A DNA stretch of 64,000 bases from Ruegeria sp. HKCCD4315. GTDB lineage: Bacteria; Pseudomonadota; Alphaproteobacteria; Rhodobacterales; Rhodobacteraceae. The position numbers were made by a program, and so were the translations under genes. Below the pieces are notes generated by a model. The model saw only the letters and a list, made by a program, of their open reading frames with translations, did not search any database and was not told where the DNA came from. The first letter of the stretch is position 1. Each line of letters opens with the position of its first letter. This document shows, piece by piece, positions 36,042 through 45,643 of the stretch. The stretch spans positions 996,501-1,060,500 of the forward strand of contig NZ_WVRN01000001.1 in assembly GCF_013112245.1 (NCBI RefSeq), in the 5' to 3' direction.

Positions 36042-38191
36042 AGGCGCATGCCCGGAGTATCAGTCAATTCGCCAATGATTACGGCGGGGTACCCTGCGGC
36101 CTTCAAGTCCTGAATCAGTGCATCGGCCGCTGCCGCATCGACAGCCGCCAGCAAACCCCCAGCCGTTTGCGGATCGAACAACAAAGCGGCTTTGCCTTCG
36201 GCGGGCAGGCCCATGGCAATAGCCCGGTTGTCGGCAAAGATCGTTGACCGCATACCTTGTTCAGACAGCTCCAGCGCACCATCCATCACCTCAATCGCGT
36301 CCAGATCAAGCACGGCACCGCAGCCTGAGGCGTCGCAGATACCTTGCAGGTGTCCGGCTAATCCAAACCCGGTCACATCCGTCATCGCATGGGCTTTGGC
36401 CATAATACGTGCCGCCTCTCCCTGCGGTTGGGTCATCTGCTGGTAGGCCGCTGCGACCCAGGCTCCGTCCGCTAGACCGGCCATTTCCGCAGCCATCATA
36501 ACGCCGCTGCCCAAGGGCTTGGTCAGGATCAGACGGTCCCCCGGTTGCCCACCCGCCAATGTTACAGGAGGCGTTTCACAAAGGCCGGTTATCGTAAAGC
36601 CGATGGTCATCTCGTCGCCCATGGAACTGTGCCCACCCACGATCTCGGCCCCGGCCTCTTTCATCACCTTGCCTGCGACTGCCATGATTTCTGCCATGGT
36701 GCGGCCTTGAAGACTGGCGGACATACGAGGCAGGATGATCGTCGCCGTTGCGGCCTGAGGCGTTGCTCCCATGGCCCAGATATCCCCCAAGGCGTGCACA
36801 GCAGCAATGCGCGCCATAAGGGCGGGATCATTGGTGAAAGCCCGCAGGTGATCCGAGGTCATGACTTGCTGAACGCCACCCGCCTGTAACAAAGCCGCAT
36901 CATCGCCGGGCAGGGGGGTGATGTCTGATCGGACAGGCGCGGGTTGCAATTTCAGAGCGGTCTGCAACGCGTCGCGCCCGACTTTGGCCCCGCATCCTCC
37001 GCACATTAGTTTTTCCCCAAGCGTCTCATCCAGCCCAAAGGCCCGGTCGCGTGGTAATGCTGGAAGCTTCATCTGCGGCAGGTTTCGAAACCTATTCATG
37101 AAGGTTTGGTCAATGTGGTTCTTCCATTTCCACATGATCGGACCGCTGAAGGATGTCCCCAAACGTTCACCAAGCGCGGATTTGCCGCCCAAAGAAATCA
37201 GTTTGAGGTAATCCTTCTGCGGGACATACCTGCGAATCCGTCCCGCCCCCAGCGCGGCACGCAGATTATCAAAAAGAACGGGCGCTTCGCGCACCGCGTA
37301 AACGCCTGCCTTGGGGCGCGGATTATCCGACAGGTGGGCGCAATCTCCGGCTGCAAAAACAGCGGGGTCGCTGGATTGAAGATGGCCGTTCACCCGGATG
37401 TACCCGTCCTGCAGATCCAGCCCGGTATGTGCGATCCAGTCATAAGGGCGCGCCCCGGCGGCTCCGGTGACGAAATCTGCAGGTATTGCGCGGCCGTCCT
37501 TCAGTTCCACGCGATCCGCGTCGATCCGGGTGATCACTGCGTTTTCGATGACGTCCACACCCAGATCCTGCATGGCGCGGCGGATCGTGGCCGCCGCCTT
37601 GGGTTTGGTGGCCGTCAGGATCGAGGCATTATCGATCAGCGTGATCCGCGCCGCGCGCCCCTTTGCTTTGAGAGCATGGGCCATGGCCATGACCAATTCG
37701 GCCCCGGCAACGCCCCCGCCGATCACCGCGACTGACGCAGGGCCATCGTGATTAAGGTAGTCAGCCCACCGCGCAGCAAATCGGCCCAGAGGTTTGGCTG
37801 GAATGGCATGTTCGGCAAAGCCCGGCAGAGCGGGCATGTCCGAAGTGATCCCGACATTGACCGACGCCACATCAAACCCGACCGGCGGGTGTCCGGGAAC
37901 ATGCACCTGATGTGCGTCGGTATCGATCCCCTCAACCGCACCCAGAATGACACGAGCGCCTGCGAAGCGCGCGAGTTTCACCAGATCAATGTCCAATTCC
38001 CGGCGATCATAATGTCCGGCGACAAATCCGGGTAGCATCCCGGAATATGGCGCGGTTGGACCGGGGTTGATCACTGTCACCCGTGCCCCGGGCAGGGGGT
38101 TCATCCCCCATTTCCGCAAAAGCAACGCATGGGTGTGACCTCCGCCAACAAGAACCAGATCGCGGGTTAAAGGTAGCGGAGGTGAGTGCAT
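36032..38191 (-). CDS. selD: FAD oxidoreductase fused to selenide, water dikinase
   Basis: This 719-residue protein joins two enzymes. Residues 1-375 are a pyridine nucleotide-disulfide oxidoreductase of the NDH-2 type, with LVLVGGGHTHALLL, VAVIGGGVAGAEL and VFAAGDCAH. Residues about 385-719 are SelD, which makes selenophosphate from selenide and ATP. The catalytic Cys400 and Lys403 lie in CGGCGAK, with Cys rather than selenocysteine. GDDAAL and GGHSSMGDE follow. The start at 38191 lies 4 nt after phaG, so it is read with the antiporter genes. It supplies MnmH next door. Confidence 0.92.
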   Translation of the reverse strand: MHSPPLPLTRDLVLVGGGHTHALLLRKWGMNPLPGARVTVINPGPTAPYSGMLPGFVAGHYDRRELDIDLVKLARFAGARVILGAVEGIDTDAHQVHVPGHPPVGFDVASVNVGITSDMPALPGFAEHAIPAKPLGRFAARWADYLNHDGPASVAVIGGGVAGAELVMAMAHALKAKGRAARITLIDNASILTATKPKAAATIRRAMQDLGVDVIENAVITRIDADRVELKDGRAIPADFVTGAAGARPYDWIAHTGLDLQDGYIRVNGHLQSSDPAVFAAGDCAHLSDNPRPKAGVYAVREAPVLFDNLRAALGAGRIRRYVPQKDYLKLISLGGKSALGERLGTSFSGPIMWKWKNHIDQTFMNRFRNLPQMKLPALPRDRAFGLDETLGEKLMCGGCGAKVGRDALQTALKLQPAPVRSDITPLPGDDAALLQAGGVQQVMTSDHLRAFTNDPALMARIAAVHALGDIWAMGATPQAATATIILPRMSASLQGRTMAEIMAVAGKVMKEAGAEIVGGHSSMGDEMTIGFTITGLCETPPVTLAGGQPGDRLILTKPLGSGVMMAAEMAGLADGAWVAAAYQQMTQPQGEAARIMAKAHAMTDVTGFGLAGHLQGICDASGCGAVLDLDAIEVMDGALELSEQGMRSTIFADNRAIAMGLPAEGKAALLFDPQTAGGLLAAVDAAAADALIQDLKAAGYPAVIIGELTDTPGMRLQS

Positions 38192-38195
38192 TGGG

Positions 38196-38582
38196 TTAAT
38201 TCGCGCTATGGTCCGGGACGTCCTCGACCTGCTCGACCGCGTGAGTGGCCCAAAGCTCATCCTCACCCGCATCCGGCAAATCGCTGGGCTTTTCATGACG
38301 ATGAATGTGCCATTTGGCAATGAACAGGGCCGTGATCGGTGCCGTCAGGAACAAGAAAAGCGTGATCAGAAGCTCATGCAATGACAGTTTGCCTTCCAGC
38401 AGGACGGAATGCGTGATCGAGGCCAGAAGCACACCGCCCACGCCCAACGTCGTCGCCTTGGTCGGCGCGTGCAGGCGGGACATAGGGTCTTTTAGCTTGA
38501 TCATGCCGAAGGAACCGACAAAACCGAAGATGCCCGACATGATCAGGAAAACGGCGATCAGAATTTCGACGAGTAATGTCAT
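38196..38582 (-). CDS. phaG: Mrp/Pha cation:proton antiporter subunit G
   Basis: This 128-residue small membrane subunit of the multisubunit antiporter has three predicted helices. The family block FGFVGSFGMIKLKDPMSRLHAPTKATTLGVGG is complete. The tail (about 100-128) is acidic and cytoplasmic. The ATG at 38582 is 7 nt past the phaF stop. It is the last antiporter gene; selD starts 4 nt later. Confidence 0.92.
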   Translation of the reverse strand: MTLLVEILIAVFLIMSGIFGFVGSFGMIKLKDPMSRLHAPTKATTLGVGGVLLASITHSVLLEGKLSLHELLITLFLFLTAPITALFIAKWHIHRHEKPSDLPDAGEDELWATHAVEQVEDVPDHSAN

Positions 38583-38589
38583 GCCGCCC

Positions 38590-38862
38590 TCACTCGATAA
38601 TGTTGCCGCGCAACATGAAGCGCGCGTAAGCCACAGTTGAGACGAAGCCGAGCATGGCAATGATCATGGCAGCTTCGAAAAAGATTTCGGTGCCCTGATC
38701 CAGACCATACAGGATCATCAGGGCGATGGTGTTGATCACCATCGTATCCAGCGCAAGAACGCGGGTACCAACGCCGTCTGCGGTGATGATCCGCCAAAGG
38801 CACATCATGATGGCGGCTCCGAAGCAGGCAAAGGCAAACAAGATGGCATATTCCAAAATCAT
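38590..38862 (-). CDS. phaF: Mrp/Pha cation:proton antiporter subunit F
   Basis: This 90-residue protein has three hydrophobic segments. The central GTRVLALDTMVINTIALMILYG block is the MnhF/PhaF signature. It overlaps phaE by 4 nt. Subunit F belongs to the full six- or seven-protein complex in the inner membrane and has no known activity alone. Confidence 0.92.
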   Translation of the reverse strand: MILEYAILFAFACFGAAIMMCLWRIITADGVGTRVLALDTMVINTIALMILYGLDQGTEIFFEAAMIIAMLGFVSTVAYARFMLRGNIIE

Positions 38863-39359
38863 TCGAAAATCTCCTTCAGCCTGCGCTCATAACGCTGCTT
38901 GATCTGATCGCGCACCTCTTCAGGGTTGGGGGCGTCAAGACAATGCACCAAAAGGTTATGCCCTTGCGCCGACAGATCGCAGCTGACGGTGCCTGGGGTC
39001 ATGGTTATGGTGCCCGCCAGAACGGTGATCGCCTCTGGCGTGCGCAGTTCCAACGGGACACAGACCCAGTTGGGTTGGCGGTCGGCATCGCGTTTGAACA
39101 GGATAATTCGGGCAACGGTGATGTTTGCAATCACAATGTCCCAAAGCACGACCAGCATGTACTCTGCCACCATCGGCCAATTGCGCAGCTTGGGACGATC
39201 CGGCCAGTAGGGCTGCGTAATAAAGGGGATGATGATCCCCAAAATCAGACCAAACACCAAAGAGTTCAAAGACCCGTTATTGGCCAGCAGCACCCAGACG
39301 AGCGTCAGAAGAAAAGTCAGATGAGGGTGCGGAAAAATCCGGTGTAGCAGTTTCATCAT
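38859..39359 (-). CDS. phaE: Mrp/Pha cation:proton antiporter subunit E
   Basis: This 166-residue subunit has about two to three N-terminal helices (FLLTLVWVLLANNGSLNSLVFG) and a soluble C-terminal part with VPLELRTPEAITVLAGTITMTPGTVS, the typical MnhE block. It overlaps phaD and phaF by 4 nt each. Confidence 0.92.
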   Translation of the reverse strand: MMKLLHRIFPHPHLTFLLTLVWVLLANNGSLNSLVFGLILGIIIPFITQPYWPDRPKLRNWPMVAEYMLVVLWDIVIANITVARIILFKRDADRQPNWVCVPLELRTPEAITVLAGTITMTPGTVSCDLSAQGHNLLVHCLDAPNPEEVRDQIKQRYERRLKEIFE

Positions 39360-40900
39360 TCTTCCCTTCCCAATACGGCAGAGATGTAGTTTTCGGGCGC
39401 AAACAGCTGAGCTGCGGTCTTGCTTGTGTATTCAAGGGCCGGACCTGCAAACAGGGTCAGCAGGATCAAACCCGCCACCAGTCCAAACACGGCTGTGATC
39501 GCAAGGCCGAGTTGCGGTTCTGGGGCGACCGGTGCTGGGACCTCTTCGCCCTGGACAGGCTCTTCGATGGTGACGACCTGCGTGTCGTGGCTTTTCCAGA
39601 AGATCAACGTTCCCGCGCGCGCCAGCCCAACGATGGTGACAAAAGATCCGATCAGAATAACAGCCCAGACCGCTGTTGCATCCGATGCATCGCGGGACGC
39701 GTCCAGAACCAGCAGTTTGCCGATGAAGCCCGAAAGCGGGGGCATACCTGCCATTGCGATGGCTCCGACAAAGAACAGGGCCGAGATCAGGCCGCTCTGT
39801 GGCATCGGTGTTGTGGGTGCGATGGCACCGCCGCGACGTTCCATCACCAGATCCGCCACCAGGAATAACAGCGCAGTCGCAAGCGTCGAGTGGAACACGT
39901 AGTAGAGTGCAGCCGCCGTCGCATCTGGCGTGAATTGCGAGATTGCGATCAGCAGCGTACCCATCGAAGCGATGGCGCAAAATGCCACCATGCGGGCTAT
40001 GTGCTGTGATCCCAATATGCCGACGGCCCCAACGGCCAAGGTCAAAAGCGCGGCAGGTTGCAGCCAATCGCCCACCAAACCTTGCGTCGCTTCGACCTCG
40101 GGTCCGAAGGCCAGCGTATACATGCGAATGATCGAGTAAGCACCAACTTTGGTCATGATGGCGAACAAGGCAGCCACGGGTAATGGCGCATTGGCGTAGC
40201 TGGCAGGAAGCCAGAAATGCAGCGGCAAAACCGCAGCTTTAATGCAGAAGACCAGCAATAGAAGCACTGCGCCAACCCGCAAAAGGGCGGTGTCCTCGGC
40301 GGGGATTTCGGCAACGCGCACAGCGATGTCTGCCATGTTCAGCGTACCGGTGACGCCATAGATTGTCCCCAAGGCAAACAGAAACAGGGTCGAGCCCAAG
40401 AGGTTGTAAGCCACATACTGCACGCCCGATTTCAATCGAACCGAACCGCCGCCATGGGTCATCAGCCCGTAGGAGGCGATCAGCAGAACTTCGAAGAACA
40501 CAAACAGGTTGAACGCGTCGCCGGTCAGGAAAGCTCCGCAAACGCCCATAAGCTGGAAATGGAGCAGTGCGTGGAAATGTTTCCCGCGCTCGTCCCAGCC
40601 CGACGCTATGGCATAAAGCACAATGGGTAAGGCCAGCAGCGCGGTCAGCAGAACCATCATGGCTGAGAGCCGATCCAACACCATGACAATACCGAAAGGT
40701 GCAGGCCAATTGCCCAACTCGTAGACCAGAATTTCACCACCTGACGCTTGCGCGGTGATGGTCAGGGCAATGCCCAGCAGGGCAATGACACCGGCGACCG
40801 AGAAGATGCGCTGCAGGTCCAGATGATACCGCAGGACCATGATGATGAACGGGGCCAGGATCGCGGGAAGGACGATCGGCGCAACGATCCAGTGGTTCAT
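39356..40900 (-). CDS. phaD: Mrp/Pha cation:proton antiporter subunit D
   Basis: This 514-residue, roughly fourteen-helix subunit is homologous to complex I antiporter-like subunits. Features are the conserved helix region with Glu (FFEVLLIASYGLM) and the buried lysine in FCIKAAVLPLHFWLPASYANAP. These residues form part of the proton path in the family. It drives Na+ or K+ exchange for H+. It overlaps phaC and phaE by 4 nt. Confidence 0.93.
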   Translation of the reverse strand: MNHWIVAPIVLPAILAPFIIMVLRYHLDLQRIFSVAGVIALLGIALTITAQASGGEILVYELGNWPAPFGIVMVLDRLSAMMVLLTALLALPIVLYAIASGWDERGKHFHALLHFQLMGVCGAFLTGDAFNLFVFFEVLLIASYGLMTHGGGSVRLKSGVQYVAYNLLGSTLFLFALGTIYGVTGTLNMADIAVRVAEIPAEDTALLRVGAVLLLLVFCIKAAVLPLHFWLPASYANAPLPVAALFAIMTKVGAYSIIRMYTLAFGPEVEATQGLVGDWLQPAALLTLAVGAVGILGSQHIARMVAFCAIASMGTLLIAISQFTPDATAAALYYVFHSTLATALLFLVADLVMERRGGAIAPTTPMPQSGLISALFFVGAIAMAGMPPLSGFIGKLLVLDASRDASDATAVWAVILIGSFVTIVGLARAGTLIFWKSHDTQVVTIEEPVQGEEVPAPVAPEPQLGLAITAVFGLVAGLILLTLFAGPALEYTSKTAAQLFAPENYISAVLGREE

Positions 40901-41256
40901 GCGTCTTCTCCCGGGGCGTCCACGCTGTCCTGCGGGCTCATGTCTATATGGTCATCCTTTGAAGACAGGTAGGCCGAAAGGGCAATCATCACGATCACGG
41001 CCGTCATCCCGAACGAGATCACGATGGCTGTCAGCACCAGCGCCTGTGGCAGCGGGTCGGTATAGGGCACGTCTTCGTATTTGTTCAGAACGGCTGGCGC
41101 ATTCAGCGCGAGGCGCCCGGTGGCAAACAAGAAGACGTTCACCGCGTAGGTGATCAGGGACAGGCCAAGAATGACTGGGAATGTCCGGCGACGCAGGATC
41201 AGGAAAATCCCGGCGGCGGTCATAATGCCTACGGCAGAGGCTACGAGCGCTTCCAT
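40897..41256 (-). CDS. phaC: Mrp/Pha cation:proton antiporter subunit C
   Basis: This 119-residue subunit is homologous to NuoK. It has three predicted helices, with LILRRRTFPVILGLSLITYAVNVFLFA and DPLPQALVLTAIVISFGMTAVIV. The symbol is that of the pha antiporter series, not the PHB synthase of the same name. It overlaps phaAB by 1 nt and phaD by 4 nt. Confidence 0.93.
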   Translation of the reverse strand: MEALVASAVGIMTAAGIFLILRRRTFPVILGLSLITYAVNVFLFATGRLALNAPAVLNKYEDVPYTDPLPQALVLTAIVISFGMTAVIVMIALSAYLSSKDDHIDMSPQDSVDAPGEDA

Positions 41257-44126
41257 CAGGCCTGCTCCTTCTCTTTATCTTCGTCTTGAGGGGCATCCCG
41301 CAGTGGGTTGATATCCATTGGGAATTCCTGCGCCATACCCGGCCGCCACGCAAAGCGCGACAGGCTGTCCAGCGCGAGCATCACCGCCCCAAGAACGGCG
41401 AGGAAAACGCCCACGTCAAACAGCATGGCCGTGGCCCATTCGAACTCTTCCAGCGGTGGCCAGTTGATGTAACCGAAATCGCTGGTCAGGAAGGGACGTT
41501 CGTTGAACCAGGCCCCCAGGCCGGTCGCGGCTGCAATCAGAACACCCCAGCCGATGGTGCCGTGATAGTAGAACCTTTGTCGTTCGATGGCCCACGTATA
41601 TCCGCTGGCCATGTATTGCATCAGAAAGGCAATTGCGACGACAAGACCAGCGATGAAACCGCCGCCGGGTTGGTTGTGACCCCGGAAGAAAATGTAGGCG
41701 CCAACCATCAGGGCGATGGGCATCATCACACGCGTCGCAACCACCATCATCAGCGGATGAGAATCCCCCGATTGCGGCCAATGCGGTTTTCGGTTCAGAA
41801 GATAGCCGCGCACATTCGTGCTCAGAACCGCTTCGGTCAAGGCAAAGATGATCAGAGCCGCGATGCCCAGAACGATGATCTCGCCAAAGGTATCAAAGCC
41901 CCGGAAGTCGACCAGAATAACGTTCACCACGTTGGTGCCACCACCGCCCTTGTACGAATTCGCCAGATGGAAGTCCGAGATTGTCGGGAAGGCAAAGTCC
42001 CGCAGCATGATCGCGTAAATCAGCGCTCCGGTCCCGATACCCGCGACAACAGAAATCGCAGCATCTCGCCACCGTCGTGCGGCTGAACTGTCCCACGGCG
42101 TTTCCGTGGGCAGGAAGTTCAGCGACAGAAGCAGCAGGATCATTGTCACCACCTCGACCGAGATCTGGGTCAGAGCCAGATCCGGTGCAGACAGATAGTT
42201 GAAGGCGACCGACACGATCAGGCCGACGACGCCGATCAGGACAAGCGACAACAAACGGTTGCGGTGGAACCACATGATCCCCAAGGTCGCGCCAACCAGA
42301 CAAATCCAGCCGATGATCGGGATGATCTGCGCAGGCAGCGGAACACGTGTTTCAACGCCAATCGTTCCTGTCGAATAGGCGTAGTAGCCCAGACCGACGG
42401 TAAAGGCGACGAAGATGATCGCGTAGCGGCTGAGGACACCGTTGTGCAGCTCATCCGTGATCCATTGGCTGAGGCGGGTGAAGGCGTTGATGATCGCTTC
42501 GAAAATGACCTTCGCCTCAGGGCGGGGCAGGGCGTTCCATAGCTGCTCACCGCGTTTGTGCATCGACAGCAGGAACAGGCCACCCAGCGTCGCGACAATC
42601 GACATGTACAGTGCCGGCACAAAACCGTGCCACAGCTTCAGCGAGTAGTAGGGCAGCTTTTCTCCGCCGATCACCGCGCTGGACACCACGACGACCAAGG
42701 GGCCGACGATCGCAGCCGAATAGAGGCCGATCAGAATGACCAGCACGACCAGGAAGGCTGGTGCAATCCACAGACCGACGGGTGGATCATGCGGATGCGC
42801 AGGGTAGTCGTCGCGCTGCGGGCCGAGGAACACGTGGCTCACGAAACGGAAGGAATAGGCTGCAGAAAACAGCGATGCCAGCAAGGCCAATCCCGGCACC
42901 AGATAATGCGAGTTCAGCCATGTCGTGTGGACGGTCTCCTCCAGCATCATCTCTTTCGACAGGAACCCATTTAGCGGCGGCAGGCCCGCCATCGACAGGG
43001 CCGCGATGGTGCCGATTGTAAAGGTGATCGGCATCAGATGCCGCAATCCGCCCAATCGCTTGACGTCACGGGTGCCGGTTTCATGGTCAACGATCCCGGC
43101 GGTCATGAATAGGGCGGCTTTGAAGGTCGCGTGGTTGATGATGTGAAACACGGCGGCGACAGCTGCGAACTTGGTGCCAAAACCCAGCAGCATGGTGATC
43201 AGGCCCAGATGAGAAACGGTCGAAAACGCAAGCAGCGCCTTTAAGTCATCCTTGAACAGAGCAATCACCGCGCCCAACAGCATGGTCACCAGACCAGTGG
43301 TGGCGACAATATAGAACCATGCATCCGTCCCGGCCAAAACCGGCCACATCCGCGCCATCAGAAACAGACCGGCTTTAACCATTGTGGCTGAGTGCAGATA
43401 GGCCGAAACCGGCGTGGGTGCCGCCATCGCGTGCGGCAACCAGAAATGGAACGGGAACTGGGCCGATTTTGTGAAGGCGCCCAACAGGATCAGGATCAGC
43501 GCGGGCAGGTAGTAGGGCGAAGCCTGGATCAGTTCTTTGTTTTGCAGAATGACGCTCAGATCATATGACCCCACGATGTTTCCCAGGATCAGCATCCCGG
43601 CAATCATCGCCAACCCGCCGCCACCCGTAACGGCCAGCGCCATACGCGCGCCTTGGCGACCTTCGGGCAGGTGTTTCCAATAGCCGATCAGCAGGAATGA
43701 GCTGAGTGACGTAAGCTCCCAGAAAATAAGCAAAAGCAGGATGTTGTCTGACAGAACGATCCCGACCATCGCGCCCTGAAACAGCAGCAGATAGGTATAG
43801 AACTGCCCCATCGGATCTTCGCGCGAGAGGTAGAACCGCGCGTACAGGATGATCAGCAGACCGATGCCCAAAATCAGCAGGGCAAACAAAAACCCTAGTC
43901 CGTCCAGCATAAAGTTCGCGTTTAAACCAAGTCCCGGAATCCAATCGAACCGTGCAGTAACAACTTCGCCGCGCATGACCGAAGGGATGTGGATCAAAAG
44001 CCCCATCAGGGCGAGAAACGTCGTCAATGCCGCTGCGGATGCAGCCGCGTTTCTGCCTGCACGGATCAGAAGAGCAGGGAACACAGCACCAAGGAAAGGA
44101 AGGGCCGCGATAAGGAATAGGGACAA
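41256..44126 (-). CDS. phaAB: Fused Mrp/Pha antiporter subunits A and B
   Basis: This 956-residue, roughly 21-helix subunit joins the NuoL-like MrpA (about 1-790) to an MrpB domain (about 800-956), as in alphaproteobacterial Pha systems. The WELTSLSSFLLIGYW helix with its Glu, KSAQFPFHFWLPHAMAAPTPVSAYLHSATMVKAG and, near the C-terminus, NQPGGGFIAGLVVA are visible. I chose the TTG start at 44126, which has GGAG 8 nt upstream; an ATG at 44234 would add a non-family extension. It starts the operon. Confidence 0.9.
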   Translation of the reverse strand: MSLFLIAALPFLGAVFPALLIRAGRNAAASAAALTTFLALMGLLIHIPSVMRGEVVTARFDWIPGLGLNANFMLDGLGFLFALLILGIGLLIILYARFYLSREDPMGQFYTYLLLFQGAMVGIVLSDNILLLLIFWELTSLSSFLLIGYWKHLPEGRQGARMALAVTGGGGLAMIAGMLILGNIVGSYDLSVILQNKELIQASPYYLPALILILLGAFTKSAQFPFHFWLPHAMAAPTPVSAYLHSATMVKAGLFLMARMWPVLAGTDAWFYIVATTGLVTMLLGAVIALFKDDLKALLAFSTVSHLGLITMLLGFGTKFAAVAAVFHIINHATFKAALFMTAGIVDHETGTRDVKRLGGLRHLMPITFTIGTIAALSMAGLPPLNGFLSKEMMLEETVHTTWLNSHYLVPGLALLASLFSAAYSFRFVSHVFLGPQRDDYPAHPHDPPVGLWIAPAFLVVLVILIGLYSAAIVGPLVVVVSSAVIGGEKLPYYSLKLWHGFVPALYMSIVATLGGLFLLSMHKRGEQLWNALPRPEAKVIFEAIINAFTRLSQWITDELHNGVLSRYAIIFVAFTVGLGYYAYSTGTIGVETRVPLPAQIIPIIGWICLVGATLGIMWFHRNRLLSLVLIGVVGLIVSVAFNYLSAPDLALTQISVEVVTMILLLLSLNFLPTETPWDSSAARRWRDAAISVVAGIGTGALIYAIMLRDFAFPTISDFHLANSYKGGGGTNVVNVILVDFRGFDTFGEIIVLGIAALIIFALTEAVLSTNVRGYLLNRKPHWPQSGDSHPLMMVVATRVMMPIALMVGAYIFFRGHNQPGGGFIAGLVVAIAFLMQYMASGYTWAIERQRFYYHGTIGWGVLIAAATGLGAWFNERPFLTSDFGYINWPPLEEFEWATAMLFDVGVFLAVLGAVMLALDSLSRFAWRPGMAQEFPMDINPLRDAPQDEDKEKEQA

Positions 44127-44348
44127 GTGCGATACTCCGGTCTGAGCGGTCAGGATGAAGCCAATTTTGTAAGGATATTTTCTTGACTGTCCAGATATTG
44201 TAACTTCTTCACAAAATTCTACTGAAACACTCAACTATACTGCAGCTCTGCGAAAAAATGACGCGATCTTGATCTTGTTCAGGGGTTTAGTGGGCTCCGT
44301 TTTCCTCCATCTGTGCTAGATCAACGGGTAGCAAACAGGAGGCATCGC
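44127..44348. promoter_or_regulatory. AT-rich divergent promoter region (pha operon / rhodanese)
   Basis: This 222-bp gap is noticeably AT-richer than its surroundings. It must hold promoters for the pha operon and for the rhodanese-esterase pair. On the minus strand a TACAAT box with a poor TTCAGT at 18-bp spacing is one candidate. I could not assign either promoter firmly. Confidence 0.4.
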
Positions 44349-44822
44349 GTGGCCGAACAAGTGAACCGAACCCGCAGATGGGTGTTGATCGGCGGTGGTG
44401 CCGCGGTCGCTGCCGGGTTTGCGATCCGGGAATATCGCTTGATCCCGGAAGATCATGGCGGTGGCCGGATCAGTGTAGCTGCAGCTCATGAACAAGCCCG
44501 CGAAGGGCACATCCTGCTTGTCGATATTCGAACGCCGCGCGAATGGCGCGCTTCGGGCGTTGGTGAGGGTGCTACTCCGCTTGATATGCGGCGTGAAGAT
44601 TTCATCGAAGCGCTCTCGCAACTGACTGACGGTAACAAATCGGCACCCGTCGCGCTGATTTGTGCGCGTGGTGTACGCTCGGCACGATTGAGCAATCAGC
44701 TCATCGCGGCCGGTTTCGCCAATATCATTGATGTGCCCGAGGGCATGCTGGGCTCGGCGGCTGGGCCGGGTTGGGTTCGGGCCGGACTGCCGGTTCGTCG
44801 ATATAATGAGGATGCAGGATGA
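44349..44822 (+). CDS. Membrane-anchored rhodanese-domain protein
   Basis: This 157-residue protein starts at a GTG with AGGAGG upstream. An N-terminal hydrophobic helix (WVLIGGGAAVAAGFAI, residues 11-26) anchors or exports it. One rhodanese domain follows with LLVDIRTPREW and the active cysteine in ICARGVRSARL. It probably handles sulfur or thiol chemistry; the target is unknown. Its stop overlaps the esterase start by 4 nt. A Met start at 44313 is possible but has no ribosome site. Confidence 0.8.
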   Translation: MAEQVNRTRRWVLIGGGAAVAAGFAIREYRLIPEDHGGGRISVAAAHEQAREGHILLVDIRTPREWRASGVGEGATPLDMRREDFIEALSQLTDGNKSAPVALICARGVRSARLSNQLIAAGFANIIDVPEGMLGSAAGPGWVRAGLPVRRYNEDAG

Positions 44823-45643
44823 TCCGAACACTCAGTCTAACGGCATTTCTTGCCGCAACCGGGCAGGCGGCATTGGCCGGGTGCGCCGGTCAGGATGCTG
44901 TATGCGAAACGCCAATGGGCACCTATCACCTCGAATTGCCTGATGCGGATAATCCTCCGATGGTTCTATTCCTGCACGGCTACGGTGGCAGCGGATCGGG
45001 CACGATGCGCAATCGCGCGATGGTCGAACCTTTGCTGGAACGTGGCTATGCGGTTATGGCACCTGAGGGTCTGGAACGACCTGATCGGGGCGGCACCAAA
45101 AGCTGGAATTTCTATCCCGGGTTTGGCGAACGGGACGAAACTGCCTTTCTGACTGAGGTTGTGCAAGATGCCGCCGACCGGTTCGGCGTCGATCCCGACC
45201 GCGTCCTGCTGGGTGGATTTTCGGCAGGGGGCTTCATGGTCAACTATCTGGCCTGTGAGGCCCCTGATACGTTTTCTGCCTACGTTCCCGTCTCGGGCGG
45301 GTTCTGGCGTCCGCATCCCGAGGCTTGCGAGGGTCCGATCCGCATGTTCCACACCCATGGCTGGACGGATAATGTGGTGCCCTTGGAAGGTCGCTTGTTG
45401 GGTGGCGGGCGTTTCCAGCAGGGTGACATTTTCGCCGGGCTTGAAATCTGGCGAGAAGCAAATGGTTGTGTCGATCATAAACCAAGCAGTTTCACGGTGA
45501 CTGATGACTTCATGCGCCGTCGCTGGACGGGTTGCACCGAAGGCAGCGCGTTGGAGTTTGCGCTGTTCCCCGCGGGGCACAATGTACCTGCCGGTTGGGC
45601 AGACATGATCGTTGATTGGTACGAGGGGTTACCCGGCAGTTGA
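44819..45643 (+). CDS. Secreted alpha/beta-hydrolase (PHB depolymerase/LpqC-like)
   Basis: This 274-residue exported esterase has a signal peptide over about 1-20 (AFLAATGQAALA) with a Cys just after it. The oxyanion block is MVLFLHGYGGSGSG, and the nucleophile serine is in LLGGFSAGGFMVNY. A catalytic Asp is likely in THGWTDNVVP and His in FPAGHNVP. Substrates of this group are short esters or hydroxyalkanoate oligomers. It ends 0 nt from the convergent opgH gene. Confidence 0.82.
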   Translation: MIRTLSLTAFLAATGQAALAGCAGQDAVCETPMGTYHLELPDADNPPMVLFLHGYGGSGSGTMRNRAMVEPLLERGYAVMAPEGLERPDRGGTKSWNFYPGFGERDETAFLTEVVQDAADRFGVDPDRVLLGGFSAGGFMVNYLACEAPDTFSAYVPVSGGFWRPHPEACEGPIRMFHTHGWTDNVVPLEGRLLGGGRFQQGDIFAGLEIWREANGCVDHKPSSFTVTDDFMRRRWTGCTEGSALEFALFPAGHNVPAGWADMIVDWYEGLPGS

